Assembly (NCBI GenBank): GCA_002483365.1
Contig: DLHT01000006.1
Span: 369,524-433,523 of the forward strand
Source of the DNA: Cellvibrio sp. UBA7661
GTDB lineage: Bacteria > Pseudomonadota > Gammaproteobacteria > Pseudomonadales > Cellvibrionaceae
Direction: 5' to 3'
Length of the DNA: 64,000 nt
Under the pieces are notes generated by a model. It saw only the letters and a list, made by a program, of their open reading frames with translations, was not told the origin of the DNA and ran no database searches. This document shows, one piece after another, positions 34,884 to 43,556 of the stretch (position 1 is the first letter of the stretch; every line of letters starts with the position of its first letter). The position numbers were made by a program, and so were the translations under genes.

Positions 34884-35503
34884 TCTTGGGCTCCGCTTTC
34901 TGCGTTGGTGTCATTTTCTGCGCTACTGAAATACGCAGTCACCAGCATATTAAATTGGCCGGAGCGTTGGGCACTGTAAGAAAACCGCTCAACCAGCAAA
35001 GCCTGTGGATGCTCTGCCATAGCGCGCATCAGGCTATCGATTTGCAGAACACTCAATACGGCTGATACATCGGCACTTACCTTGAACATATTTTCCCCGC
35101 CGATCACCACCGTTTCTGTCGGAGCAAGACGCAAGCGCAAGCCATCACCATTGTGGTTATTGATCAGGTTGCGCAGATAGTTTTGTAGATCTGCTTCTGC
35201 CAAGCCAATCGTTTTGGCTTTCCAGACACGGCCTTGCAATTGGGATGACACTGCTTGTTCAGCTGCCCAGCGATCAGGCCATTCGGTTTGGGATTCCAAC
35301 TGTTCCAGTTTCGTCGCGGTGCGTTGTAGCTGGCTGATCTCTTGCTGCTGTTCTGCGCGCCACTCGCCCAGACTCAGCGCGAAATACATCAGGAAGATAT
35401 AGAGGATGCCCCATAACATCCAACGCAGGCGCGGATTCGCGGCAGCTTGTTGTTGCAGCTGTAGCCAATGAGGTAGCAGCGTTTTGTGCAGATTATTCAG
35501 CAT
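34880..35503 (-). CDS. gspM: Type II secretion protein GspM
   Basis: About 207 residues from the ATG at 35503, which overlaps the end of gspL by 11 bp; the longer frame from 35620 would be embedded in gspL. One membrane helix (LRWMLWGILYIFLMYFALSL, about 27-46) is followed by a coiled segment (EQQQEISQLQRTATKLEQLE) and a ferredoxin-like periplasmic domain ending in MLVTAYFSSAE. This is the standard GspM layout. It pairs with GspL to anchor the GspE ATPase. Confidence 0.85.
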   Translation of the reverse strand: MLNNLHKTLLPHWLQLQQQAAANPRLRWMLWGILYIFLMYFALSLGEWRAEQQQEISQLQRTATKLEQLESQTEWPDRWAAEQAVSSQLQGRVWKAKTIGLAEADLQNYLRNLINNHNGDGLRLRLAPTETVVIGGENMFKVSADVSAVLSVLQIDSLMRAMAEHPQALLVERFSYSAQRSGQFNMLVTAYFSSAENDTNAESGAQE

Positions 35504-36584
35504 CGGTTTGCTCCCCTGATGGCTCACCTTGCAAGCTGAACAACACGCGTGTTTGCTCGGGCGTGAGGCCCGGTTCAACCCGCACATCAGTAAATACCGG
35601 ATTAGCCGCACAGGATTCAATTAATGCGCGGGTGTCCAAGCCTTCTTTTTGCAGTAGCAATACCAACTGGCCGCGCTGGTATTGCCAATCCAGAATGGCG
35701 AAATCGAAATCGGCCAAGCACTGGTGGACTTGCGCAGACAAAAATAATGGTGATGGTGCAGACACTAATTGACCGATGGCTTGATTAAATTCCTGCTGGC
35801 GTAACGCGCCATCGCGCTGATTGACCAAGTCCATCATGGCTTCATTTTTGTCAGCAACCTGCGCGGCAAGCCAGGACGATTTTATTTGGGTGCCAAGCCC
35901 CAAACCCAACTCCAGAAACACCCAAGCGACCAACACACCGGCAATCAGTTTGGTGGCGATTTTTTCATTGGTTAAGGTTTCTTTTGTCCAAAAGGGTTTT
36001 TCACTCCAAGGACGAGGGAGCAAATCTGTGCCAGCCTCTACCCACTTAACTTGTTCCAAACTATAACCACAGGTGCGAACGAAATCGGCTTGTTCGCAAG
36101 CATCGGGACGCTGCAGTAACCAACGTGTGTGGCGTAAATTGGTAGCATCCCAATATTGCATCTCCCAACCATTCAGGCATGGTTGCATGCGAAACCCCTG
36201 AGCAAAGGGACTACGCAGCAAAGATTCCGGCAAGACTGATCTGGGCAGTTCAGGTACCTGTTCGCGACGAGTACAGATCAAGCTATCATCCCAAAACCAA
36301 ATTTGGGCGTTGACACCCTCCTGCACAATCCAGCTTGAAGGATTTTTGAAGGGGCTAACTTGCCGCAAGCGCTGCTGGATCAGATTACGACGCAGTCCAT
36401 GGGGCACCGATTCCAGATTGACATGCAAGAAGAAAAGATACTGACGCGGTATAATTACACACGGCGATTCAAGTTGAGTGCAGGAGCCTGCAAAAGTTAG
36501 GTCAGTGAGCAGCTTGACTCCTTCAGAGGTAATCACCCAAGGTGTAACCAAAGAGGCGGGTTTGCTGAAGGGCCGAAGGTTCAT
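35493..36584 (-). CDS. gspL: Type II secretion protein GspL
   Basis: 363 residues. A cytoplasmic actin-like domain (about 1-210) that docks the GspE ATPase is followed by one membrane helix (IATKLIAGVLVAWVFLELGL, about 210-230) and a periplasmic ferredoxin-like domain (about 260-350). The N-terminal half is divergent and has few fixed motifs; identification rests on length, topology and position between gspK and gspM. The start overlaps the gspK end by 62 bp, unusually long, so a later start remains possible, although AGGCG precedes the chosen ATG. Confidence 0.82.
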   Translation of the reverse strand: MNLRPFSKPASLVTPWVITSEGVKLLTDLTFAGSCTQLESPCVIIPRQYLFFLHVNLESVPHGLRRNLIQQRLRQVSPFKNPSSWIVQEGVNAQIWFWDDSLICTRREQVPELPRSVLPESLLRSPFAQGFRMQPCLNGWEMQYWDATNLRHTRWLLQRPDACEQADFVRTCGYSLEQVKWVEAGTDLLPRPWSEKPFWTKETLTNEKIATKLIAGVLVAWVFLELGLGLGTQIKSSWLAAQVADKNEAMMDLVNQRDGALRQQEFNQAIGQLVSAPSPLFLSAQVHQCLADFDFAILDWQYQRGQLVLLLQKEGLDTRALIESCAANPVFTDVRVEPGLTPEQTRVLFSLQGEPSGEQTDAE

Positions 36585-37605
36585 GGTCGCGCCTGATTAT
36601 TGGAGCTTGGTATTTGTAATTAATTTGCCATGGCCCATAGGGGCCAGAGGGCGTTAATTGTAGGCTAATCAACTCCGCTTGTCCTCCCCCACGGCTCCAG
36701 AGACAAACTTGAAATTCATTGCCATAGAAAAAGCGGGTGTTCTCCTCGGTTAACCCTTCGGAAATTCCAGAACGCGAAAAAAAATCATCCAAATTCACAA
36801 AGGGATTTTTATGCCGCTCATTCACTAATTGCGTGGCGATCTCTTCGCTAATCCCAAAATAGGCTTGCATAAGGGACTTAGGCATACTGTTGGGATTTAT
36901 CATAGAGTAGCGTCTCACACTGAGCCAACCCTGCCAATTAAATTGAGGATGGAGATCTAACCACTGCGCCCATCCATATACGCGCTGCAATTCAATCTCT
37001 GAACGAAGATAATCATTGGAGGGAGCAGCAAGGCCTGCACGCGCGTATTCATATTTTTCTGCCCCTGATAAACTTAATGTATCGTTAGCATCAACGTAGT
37101 CCTGCAATGCAGTTAGCAACCGTTGATTAACTTGCGCATTTGGTTCCTGTTTAGCCATAAGACGTTGTAAATCGTAATTGTCAGGTGCATTTAGCGCAAC
37201 CAAACCCATAAGATCCTGCACATAAAATGCACTATCACCGACACCCAAATAATTAGTTCCATCCAGAAACATTTCATCACCACGAGGATCTGTATTAATT
37301 GTTCCTTCTTCTACATCAATGTACTCGAAAATATTTTGTCGGGTTAACGTCATCCCTGCGCGCGTTAAGCGAGAGGTAGACAAGACATAAAACACGGTTT
37401 GCTCTGTAGAGTGCAAATTCAATTGCTGTTGTAGATGTGACTTTACCTGAATGCCAATTGTTATTTTTTCTTGCACGTAATGGTGAAATATTCCGGCAAT
37501 AATAAAAATAATTGCCACAATCCAAAGAACAACCGCGAGGATAAACCCCTGTTGTCGCGCCATAGCATTTAGTTTTCTATTATTCCCGACCATACATTCT
37601 TTCAT
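36523..37605 (-). CDS. gspK: Type II secretion minor pseudopilin GspK
   Basis: 360 residues in the longest form; ATGs at 37593 and 37563 are alternatives, and the last would give a compact leader MARQQ-G. The prepilin cleavage motif Q-G-FILAVVLWIVAIIF lacks the usual Glu at +5, which is characteristic of GspK at the pseudopilus tip. A large globular domain follows, containing the helix-hairpin pattern NPNSMPKSLMQAYFGISEEIA and a FVNLDDFFSRSGISEG segment. It caps the pseudopilus together with GspI and GspJ, encoded just upstream. Confidence 0.9.
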   Translation of the reverse strand: MKECMVGNNRKLNAMARQQGFILAVVLWIVAIIFIIAGIFHHYVQEKITIGIQVKSHLQQQLNLHSTEQTVFYVLSTSRLTRAGMTLTRQNIFEYIDVEEGTINTDPRGDEMFLDGTNYLGVGDSAFYVQDLMGLVALNAPDNYDLQRLMAKQEPNAQVNQRLLTALQDYVDANDTLSLSGAEKYEYARAGLAAPSNDYLRSEIELQRVYGWAQWLDLHPQFNWQGWLSVRRYSMINPNSMPKSLMQAYFGISEEIATQLVNERHKNPFVNLDDFFSRSGISEGLTEENTRFFYGNEFQVCLWSRGGGQAELISLQLTPSGPYGPWQINYKYQAPIIRRDHEPSALQQTRLFGYTLGDYL

Positions 37606-38197
37606 CAGCTGTAATTATGGCGCGCTGCCTAGTCTCTGTTGTTACAACGAAGTTTCGCAACTCATTCCCTTGGGAAACTTGCAGCCGGATCGCACTGGGC
37701 AATGCCGATGGCTCATCTTTTAGCGGTTCCCAAAGATCACGCCAGTTTTTCTCAATATCCATATATTGAAATTGCCCTGTTGCCCCAACCCAGGTATATA
37801 CCGTAAATTGCTGAGTTCCTTCACGATAACCAAGCATCAAATCGCCTCCATTTAAGTCAAGCTCCCAGGCAATACGGGTTTTCATACCTGAAACTCCCAC
37901 TAACGGAGAAAAAGTGTAAGTAGAAAACTGATACTGATTGCCTTCAAGGCCACGGTCATCAAGACGCATAGCGACCTGCGACTGAAGTGTTGAAGTAAAC
38001 CAACGATAAGCAAATGCCTGCTGATAAGCATTTGCCTGATTTTTTACTACACGTTGATAAAGCCCGAGTGAGTATCCGAAACCCTGCATTATCAGAGTCA
38101 CCATCATGGCAACTATAATCATCACCACCAGCATCTCTATTAACGTGAATGCACGTTGACGACGGAGAGCCGCTTTAGGGAGCGAAAGCATCTTCAT
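37580..38197 (-). CDS. gspJ: Type II secretion minor pseudopilin GspJ
   Basis: About 205 residues from the ATG at 38197 (another at 38191). The class III signal is RRQRA-FTLIEMLVVMIIVA, so position -1 is Ala instead of the usual Gly; Glu at +5 is present. The globular part includes MRLDDRGLEGNQYQFSTYTFS and the terminal VTTETRQRAIITADERMYG. It belongs to the GspI-J-K tip complex. The start lies 23 bp inside gspI. The Ala at -1 may slow prepilin processing. Confidence 0.88.
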   Translation of the reverse strand: MKMLSLPKAALRRQRAFTLIEMLVVMIIVAMMVTLIMQGFGYSLGLYQRVVKNQANAYQQAFAYRWFTSTLQSQVAMRLDDRGLEGNQYQFSTYTFSPLVGVSGMKTRIAWELDLNGGDLMLGYREGTQQFTVYTWVGATGQFQYMDIEKNWRDLWEPLKDEPSALPSAIRLQVSQGNELRNFVVTTETRQRAIITADERMYGRE

Positions 38198-38630
38198 TCT
38201 TTTTCGGCTCTCTTGCTTGATACCAAGCTGTTTGACGATAAGTGTATGTCGCCACAGTTTGACCGTTTTTATCAAGATTAAGAATAATCTGATAGAGCCC
38301 TAAATCATAAAGACTCAGCGTACCGCGTGGAGCCAAACCTTGTGCCCAAGGCTCCACTAACTCCGCACGCCACTGCACATCGTAACCCGCGACATCAAAA
38401 GAACCTTCCGTCTCACTGCGCAAATCCACCAATTTCAGGCGTTCGATGGCCGAATTCACCACAAACTCCGATTCCGCCACCACCGCGACGCGGTTGAGGG
38501 AGATGAGATTGGTATTGATCCAACTGTATATGCCCATGGCCGCCATGGAGAAAATCACCAGTGCGACCATGGCCTCGACCAACGTAAAACCGCGAGAGGA
38601 TTTGGGTATTGTTGCGCGCTGCCTGGTCAT
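38175..38630 (-). CDS. gspI: Type II secretion minor pseudopilin GspI
   Basis: 151 residues. The prepilin signal is SSRG-FTLVEAMVALVIFSMAAMG with Gly at -1 and Glu at +5. The rest is a short alpha/beta domain (VVAESEFVVNSAIERLKLV; YDVQWRAELVEPW), the normal GspI size. Its start overlaps the gspH stop by four bases. It nucleates the tip complex with GspJ and GspK. Confidence 0.92.
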   Translation of the reverse strand: MTRQRATIPKSSRGFTLVEAMVALVIFSMAAMGIYSWINTNLISLNRVAVVAESEFVVNSAIERLKLVDLRSETEGSFDVAGYDVQWRAELVEPWAQGLAPRGTLSLYDLGLYQIILNLDKNGQTVATYTYRQTAWYQAREPKKNEDAFAP

Positions 38631-39019
38631 TGTTCACGCGGCTCGCAGTAAGGCGGATCTAGCTGTAAGCGGCGGGTGATGCCGTTGAGCTCGACATCCA
38701 TTTGTCCACCCACACAAACGCCATTGGGCTGGTAAGTGATGGGCTGTTTGAGATGCAGCTTGAGCTGGCCATCCAGCTGCAAACCTTCGTTGAGCAAGAC
38801 TTGCAGCGCATCTTCCGGTTTGAGGATGATGGTTTGCTGGCGGGTATAGGCTTTTAGCGGGAGCGATGAAAGCAGCTGCGCGACCCGCTCCTGATCGGAC
38901 TTATCCTGAAATTGCTCATAAATGGCAGGCAAGCGCGGCAGCACCAGCGCGCTGGTGAGCCCGAGAATCATCAGTACCACCAACAATTCGATAAGGGTAA
39001 ATCCGGCGCGCGGGTTCAT
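38627..39019 (-). CDS. gspH: Type II secretion minor pseudopilin GspH
   Basis: 130 residues. The very short leader MNPRAG is followed by FTLIELLVVLMILGLTSALV, a canonical prepilin N-terminus. The C-terminal domain is small and beta-rich and contains two Cys (about residues 107 and 124). It connects the tip complex to the GspG shaft. It starts 34 bp after gspG and is coupled to gspI. Confidence 0.92.
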   Translation of the reverse strand: MNPRAGFTLIELLVVLMILGLTSALVLPRLPAIYEQFQDKSDQERVAQLLSSLPLKAYTRQQTIILKPEDALQVLLNEGLQLDGQLKLHLKQPITYQPNGVCVGGQMDVELNGITRRLQLDPPYCEPREQ

Positions 39020-39053
39020 AGGGTTTCTGCTGTTGGGATGGCTAAACGAGGGA

Positions 39054-39515
39054 TTATTTGGTCGCCAAACCTATGTCGGCATCCAGACCTTCACCACCGG
39101 GTTTGGCATCGGCACCCAACGAGTAGAGGGTGAAATCCTGCAGGCCATTTTTTTCGCGACGATATTGGTAGGCAGTGCCCCATGGATCGAGCGGGATTTC
39201 TTCATCCAGATAAGGCCCTTTCCAGTTTTGCTGGGCGCGCGCGCTGTCGGGCGAACGGATAATCGCACCCAAACCTTCCTGGGTGCTGGGGTATTCGCCC
39301 ATATCCAGGCGATAGGTTTGCAACGCCGATTTCAGCAACTTGAGTTGGGTTTCCACGGTTTTGACTTTGGCGCTATCGACCTTGCCAAACATTTTGGGGC
39401 CGACGAGACCCGCCAGCAGACCAAGGATAACCAGTACCACCAAGAGTTCGATCATGGTGAAGCCGCGTTGGCGAGTGTGTGTATTACGCATAACGTCTCT
39501 CTTAAAAATGTTCAT
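39054..39515 (-). CDS. gspG: Type II secretion major pseudopilin GspG
   Basis: 153 residues with the ATG at 39515 (AGGGGG nine bases upstream); an ATG eight codons later is also possible. The prepilin signal is RQRG-FTMIELLVVLVILGLL. The conserved pilin body follows (LLKSALQTYRLDMGEYPSTQEGL, then WKGPYLDEEIPLDPWGTAYQY) and the calcium-binding C-terminal loop GGEGLDADIG. It is the main subunit of the pseudopilus that pushes substrates through GspD. Confidence 0.96.
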   Translation of the reverse strand: MNIFKRDVMRNTHTRQRGFTMIELLVVLVILGLLAGLVGPKMFGKVDSAKVKTVETQLKLLKSALQTYRLDMGEYPSTQEGLGAIIRSPDSARAQQNWKGPYLDEEIPLDPWGTAYQYRREKNGLQDFTLYSLGADAKPGGEGLDADIGLATK

Positions 39516-39553
39516 GGTTAATTCCCCCTAACCTTTTTTAAAGGAGGAATTTC

Positions 39554-40744
39554 TTAAATAGCCACGTCGTTAACGCTGGTGATCGCCTGGATTAACCCCA
39601 GAATAATCACCCCCACGGCAATCCCGATAAACACAATCGCCAAGGGTTCGATCAACAACAACAAGCGTTTCATCCGGTTTTTGCCGGAGTTTTCATAAAT
39701 TTTGGCGACGGCTTGCAGCATCTCGGCAAGACGGCCGGTTTTTTCACCCGCGCGGATCAGGTTGTAGGCGGTGGCATTCAGGATTTGGTTGTCCTGCAAC
39801 GCCTTGGACAAACTGCCGCCAGATTGCACCGTATTCAGTGCCGCCAGCAGGGCTTTGTTGCGGCGCGAATTTTTGACGCTGGCGCGCGCCAAATCCAGTG
39901 CCCGCGTGAGTTCAATGTGGCTGGAAAGCATGGCACTCATAACTGATGACCAGCGGGCGATATCGGATTCGGCCAGCCAGCGGCCAAACACCGGCAGGCC
40001 GGACATTTTATCCAACAGTGCCTGGCGCACTTCGGGTTTTGCAAATTGCATCCCCAACATCGCCCCGAAAACTACAACCACCGCCGCAACCCAATAAAAG
40101 TTTTCATTGAGCCACAAGCCGGTCGATAGTACTGCCGTCGCCAGCATCGGCAACTCTTGCTTGCCATCCATCAAATTGGCGAACTTTGGGACTACAAAAA
40201 TAAAGATAAGTGCCACAGCGCTGATGCCGGTGAGCACCAATACCGCCGGGTAAATCAGCGCATTGCGCAGCTCATTGACCACCGACAGGTCATATTCCAT
40301 TTGCTCCACACCGCGGCGCATGGTCTGCCCCAGCTGCCCGGATGCTTCACCCGCCTCTACCAATTGAATGAAATACGGCGGTAATTTTAGATCTGCCGCA
40401 CGCAGCGCCTGCCCAAAACTGGCACCGCGCTGGAGCTGCTCTGACGCTGAGCGATAAAACTTGCGCAGCTGCGGGTGGGAATCCGCCTCTTGCAGCGACT
40501 GCAGGGCTTCGGCAATGGAAACGCCCGATTCAAGCATAGTGGTCAACTCGAACAGGGAGATGGTAATTTCCTCACGCCCGAGTTTTTTGCGGATATTCCC
40601 TGAGGACTCCTCATGGGGAGCTACCGTCAGGGGTTGCAGGTTTTTCTCGCGGATCAGGCGCGCAGCTTCACGCTCGTCAGTGGCTTCAATGACACCACTG
40701 ATCACCGATTGCTGCTGGTCGAGGGCTTTGTAACTAAATTGCAT
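39554..40744 (-). CDS. gspF: Type II secretion inner-membrane platform protein GspF
   Basis: 396 residues with two GspF domains (about 65-190 and 265-390) and three membrane helices (about 165-190, 215-235 and 368-390). Signature segments are TTMLESGVSIAEALQSLQ, VEAGEASGQLGQTM and IRAGEKTGRLAEMLQ. It couples ATP hydrolysis by GspE to pseudopilus assembly. It starts five bases after the gspE stop. Confidence 0.95.
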   Translation of the reverse strand: MQFSYKALDQQQSVISGVIEATDEREAARLIREKNLQPLTVAPHEESSGNIRKKLGREEITISLFELTTMLESGVSIAEALQSLQEADSHPQLRKFYRSASEQLQRGASFGQALRAADLKLPPYFIQLVEAGEASGQLGQTMRRGVEQMEYDLSVVNELRNALIYPAVLVLTGISAVALIFIFVVPKFANLMDGKQELPMLATAVLSTGLWLNENFYWVAAVVVVFGAMLGMQFAKPEVRQALLDKMSGLPVFGRWLAESDIARWSSVMSAMLSSHIELTRALDLARASVKNSRRNKALLAALNTVQSGGSLSKALQDNQILNATAYNLIRAGEKTGRLAEMLQAVAKIYENSGKNRMKRLLLLIEPLAIVFIGIAVGVIILGLIQAITSVNDVAI

Positions 40745-40749
40745 AGCCG

Positions 40750-42444
40750 CTACTCGGAATCCACATCAATATTAGTTGCACGCATCACTTCTTCTACTGT
40801 GGTCAGGCCTTTGGCAGCTTTGATCAAACCATCCTGATACATGGATCTATGGCCTTGTCTGCGTGCCAGTTTGCGCATTTCGGTCACCGGGGTATTGGCG
40901 ATAATCATGTCGTGCAGTTCTGGCGAAATCGGGACTATCTCGTACACCCCCATACGGCCGGAATAACCTGTGTGATTACAGGCGGCGCAACCGACAGCCT
41001 CCATCCAGGTCGGTACAAAATGCTCGCCAAGAAAGCCGCGTTCAAGCTTGGCAAATTCAGCGCTGATCGATTCCGGAACCTGCGTTGGTTTGGCGCAGTG
41101 TTTACAGACTTTGCGCACCAAGCGCTGGGCTTGTACGGCCTTGATAGGCGCAGCCACCAGAAATGGCTCAACGCCCATATCAATCAAACGCGTGAACGCG
41201 GAAAGCGAATCGTTGGTGTGCAGGGTGGATAACACCAAGTGGCCGGTAAGTGCTGACTGGATCGCAATTTGCGCGGTTTCCAGATCGCGGATCTCGCCCA
41301 CCATGATCACATCCGGATCCTGACGCAAGAACGCGCGCAGGGCTTTGGCAAAGGTGTAGCCAATTTCGGCGTGGGCTTGTACCTGGGTGATGCCCGGCAA
41401 CTGGTATTCGACCGGATCTTCCACAGTGAGGATTTTGCGTGTGCCGTCAGTCGCTTCCTGCAGGGCAGCATAGAGCGTAGTGGATTTACCGGAACCGGTA
41501 GGCCCCGTCACCAATACAATCCCGTTCGCTTCCTGCATCAGCGAGCCCACCAGATCCATATGGTCCTGCTCCAATCCCAGGGTAGCAAGCGATAGCTCTT
41601 TGCGATCTTTAGGCAGCAGACGCATAACGATGGATTCACCGTGCACACCGGGCAAAGTAGACACACGCACATCCATCTCGCGGCCGTTGACGCGGGTGGT
41701 GATACGGCCATCTTGCGGCAGTCGGCGCTCGGCGATATCAATTTCCGAAATAAGCTTTACCCGCGAGGCCACCGCCGGGTAGCGGTCAATCGGCTGCTCC
41801 AGATGAGTTTGCAATACACCATCCACACGCAAGCGCACGCGGAAGACTTCTTCCTGCGGATCAAGGTGGATATCCGAGGCGTTAAAGGCCACGGCTTTGG
41901 AGAAAATGTTATTTACCAACTCGACTACCGGTGCTTCTTCTGCAAGTTCGCGCAGGCCTTTGGTTTCGCTGCCTTCCGAGAAAAAGCGCTCGGCATTGAG
42001 TTCTTTGCGCAAATAATCGATCAGGATGTCCAGACTGTGGCTGGATAGCAGGCAAGGCTGAATGGCGAATTCCGGATAGTGATAGGCGAGTACATCGCGC
42101 ACAAACGGGGAAAGCGGATCGCGCCCAGTGTAATGCAATTGCTGTTCGGCCGGGCTCCAGATCAATACGCGGTTATCGATACACCAATTGATGTCCAAGC
42201 GGGACTGCTGGATAAAACTGTAGAGCGCGCTGGCATCGGGCAAACCCTTACCGGATTGCACCACCGGAATCTCCAGTTGCAGTGACAAGACTTCAAGCAA
42301 CTGCTCCTCGGCGATTGAGCCCATACGCACCAAACCGGCACCAATACGCCCACCCACCGACTGCTGTAATTGCAGGGCTTTTTTGATGTCGTCGGGCTGA
42401 ACCAGTCCGCGCTCGATGAGCATTTCGCCAATCAGTTTATCCAC
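40750..42444 (-). CDS. gspE: Type II secretion ATPase GspE
   Basis: 564 residues. The N-terminal MshEN-like domain (about 1-145: LIGEMLIERGLVQPDDIKKA) docks GspL. The AAA-type secretion ATPase core has Walker A GPTGSGKSTT (314-323), the Asp box ILTVEDPVEYQL, Walker B RQDPDVIMVGEIRD and the His box TGHLVLSTLHTNDS. A zinc tetracysteine motif follows (VCKHC ... GCAAC, about residues 448-487). It powers pseudopilus growth. It is the first gene of the gsp operon, so the promoter must lie in the 147-bp gap shared with a divergent glycosyltransferase gene. Confidence 0.96.
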   Translation of the reverse strand: MDKLIGEMLIERGLVQPDDIKKALQLQQSVGGRIGAGLVRMGSIAEEQLLEVLSLQLEIPVVQSGKGLPDASALYSFIQQSRLDINWCIDNRVLIWSPAEQQLHYTGRDPLSPFVRDVLAYHYPEFAIQPCLLSSHSLDILIDYLRKELNAERFFSEGSETKGLRELAEEAPVVELVNNIFSKAVAFNASDIHLDPQEEVFRVRLRVDGVLQTHLEQPIDRYPAVASRVKLISEIDIAERRLPQDGRITTRVNGREMDVRVSTLPGVHGESIVMRLLPKDRKELSLATLGLEQDHMDLVGSLMQEANGIVLVTGPTGSGKSTTLYAALQEATDGTRKILTVEDPVEYQLPGITQVQAHAEIGYTFAKALRAFLRQDPDVIMVGEIRDLETAQIAIQSALTGHLVLSTLHTNDSLSAFTRLIDMGVEPFLVAAPIKAVQAQRLVRKVCKHCAKPTQVPESISAEFAKLERGFLGEHFVPTWMEAVGCAACNHTGYSGRMGVYEIVPISPELHDMIIANTPVTEMRKLARRQGHRSMYQDGLIKAAKGLTTVEEVMRATNIDVDSE

Positions 42445-42591
42445 GTTTCAACTTCACTCTTGTCTTTGCACTTACGGCATAAATGGCTTGGCATACTACT
42501 GCAAAACGCGACACTTGCCCATGCAGCCAGCGGATGCAGTTCGGCTGCTGATCCGCTATGCTCGCGGACTTTTACCGAAGCGGATATCACA

Positions 42592-43467
42592 GTGGCATCT
42601 CCCATCTCCACCATCATCGTTAATTACAATGCCGGACCGGGTTTAGTGGCCTGCATCCAGTCGGTGATAAATCAGGTGAGCGAAGTGGTGTTAGTAGATA
42701 ACGCCTCGCGCGATAACAGCATCGCATTGGTTGAAGCGCAATTTGCGGGCGATGCGCGCGTGCGGATTATCCGTAATACCGATAACCTCGGTTTTGCCGC
42801 GGCCTGCAATATAGGCGCGCGCGCAGCGCAGCACCTCTACTGGTTTTTCCTCAACCCCGATTGCATTTGTGGCAACAACAGCGTTGCCGAACTCTTTGAG
42901 GTGCTCACCCACAATGCCAAGGCAGGCATGGTGGGCGGTTTGTTATTGAACCCCGATGGCAGCGAACAAGCGGGCGGCCGCCGTTTAACCCCCACCCCCA
43001 GCCGCACGCTGGTGCGCGCATTTGGTTTGCAGGCGCTCGCCAAGCGCTGGCCATCGCTGTTGGTGGATTTTAACCTGCACCAGCAACCGCGCCCCGATAA
43101 ACCAATAGCTGTGGAAGCCATTTCCGGGGCATGCATGTTGGTTAAACCCGAGGCCATTGCCCAGGTTGGCCTGTGGGATGACGGATATTTCTTGCACTGT
43201 GAAGATCTGGATTGGTGCATGCGCTTTATCCGCGCCGGGTGGGACATTCTGTTTGTGCCCTCAGCGCCTATCACCCATGACCAGGGCACTTGCAGTAAAT
43301 CGCGCCCGCTGTTTGTGGAGTGGCACAAGCACAAAGGTATGAGCCGTTTTTATCTCAAATTTTTTCACACCGCCCCTGCGCTGCCGCTGCTGGCCTTGGT
43401 GCTGATTGCAATCTGGGGACGATTTGCGCTGGTCGCATTGCGCAGCCTTATACGCAAACCGCGATAA
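42592..43467 (+). CDS. GT2 family glycosyltransferase (rhamnosyltransferase-like)
   Basis: About 291 residues from a GTG at 42592, the first plausible start before the domain (SPISTIIVNYNAGPGL); upstream in-frame sequence overlaps gspE and looks non-coding. The GT2 fold has the metal motif FLNPDC, the acceptor-region AISGACMLVKPEAIAQVG and the base motif HCEDLDWCMRFIRAGW. This is the WbbL-like pattern of rhamnosyl or related transferases. A C-terminal hydrophobic helix (ALPLLALVLIAIWGRFALVAL) anchors it to the membrane. It is isolated from the rhamnose locus by the secretion genes, so a role in the same glycan is only a guess. Confidence 0.8.
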   Translation: MASPISTIIVNYNAGPGLVACIQSVINQVSEVVLVDNASRDNSIALVEAQFAGDARVRIIRNTDNLGFAAACNIGARAAQHLYWFFLNPDCICGNNSVAELFEVLTHNAKAGMVGGLLLNPDGSEQAGGRRLTPTPSRTLVRAFGLQALAKRWPSLLVDFNLHQQPRPDKPIAVEAISGACMLVKPEAIAQVGLWDDGYFLHCEDLDWCMRFIRAGWDILFVPSAPITHDQGTCSKSRPLFVEWHKHKGMSRFYLKFFHTAPALPLLALVLIAIWGRFALVALRSLIRKPR

Positions 43468-43556
43468 CACAGGATTGCTGGACAATTCCCTTATTTCATC
43501 AATACTTGGATAGCACTACCTACATTCGGGTTAACTGGTGCGACATCACACCCTCA

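Noticed and set aside
42370..42591. Upstream extension of the GT2 gene into gspE
   Set aside because: The added 74 residues overlap gspE, look non-homologous and have no ribosome-binding site; the GTG at 42592 precedes the domain directly.
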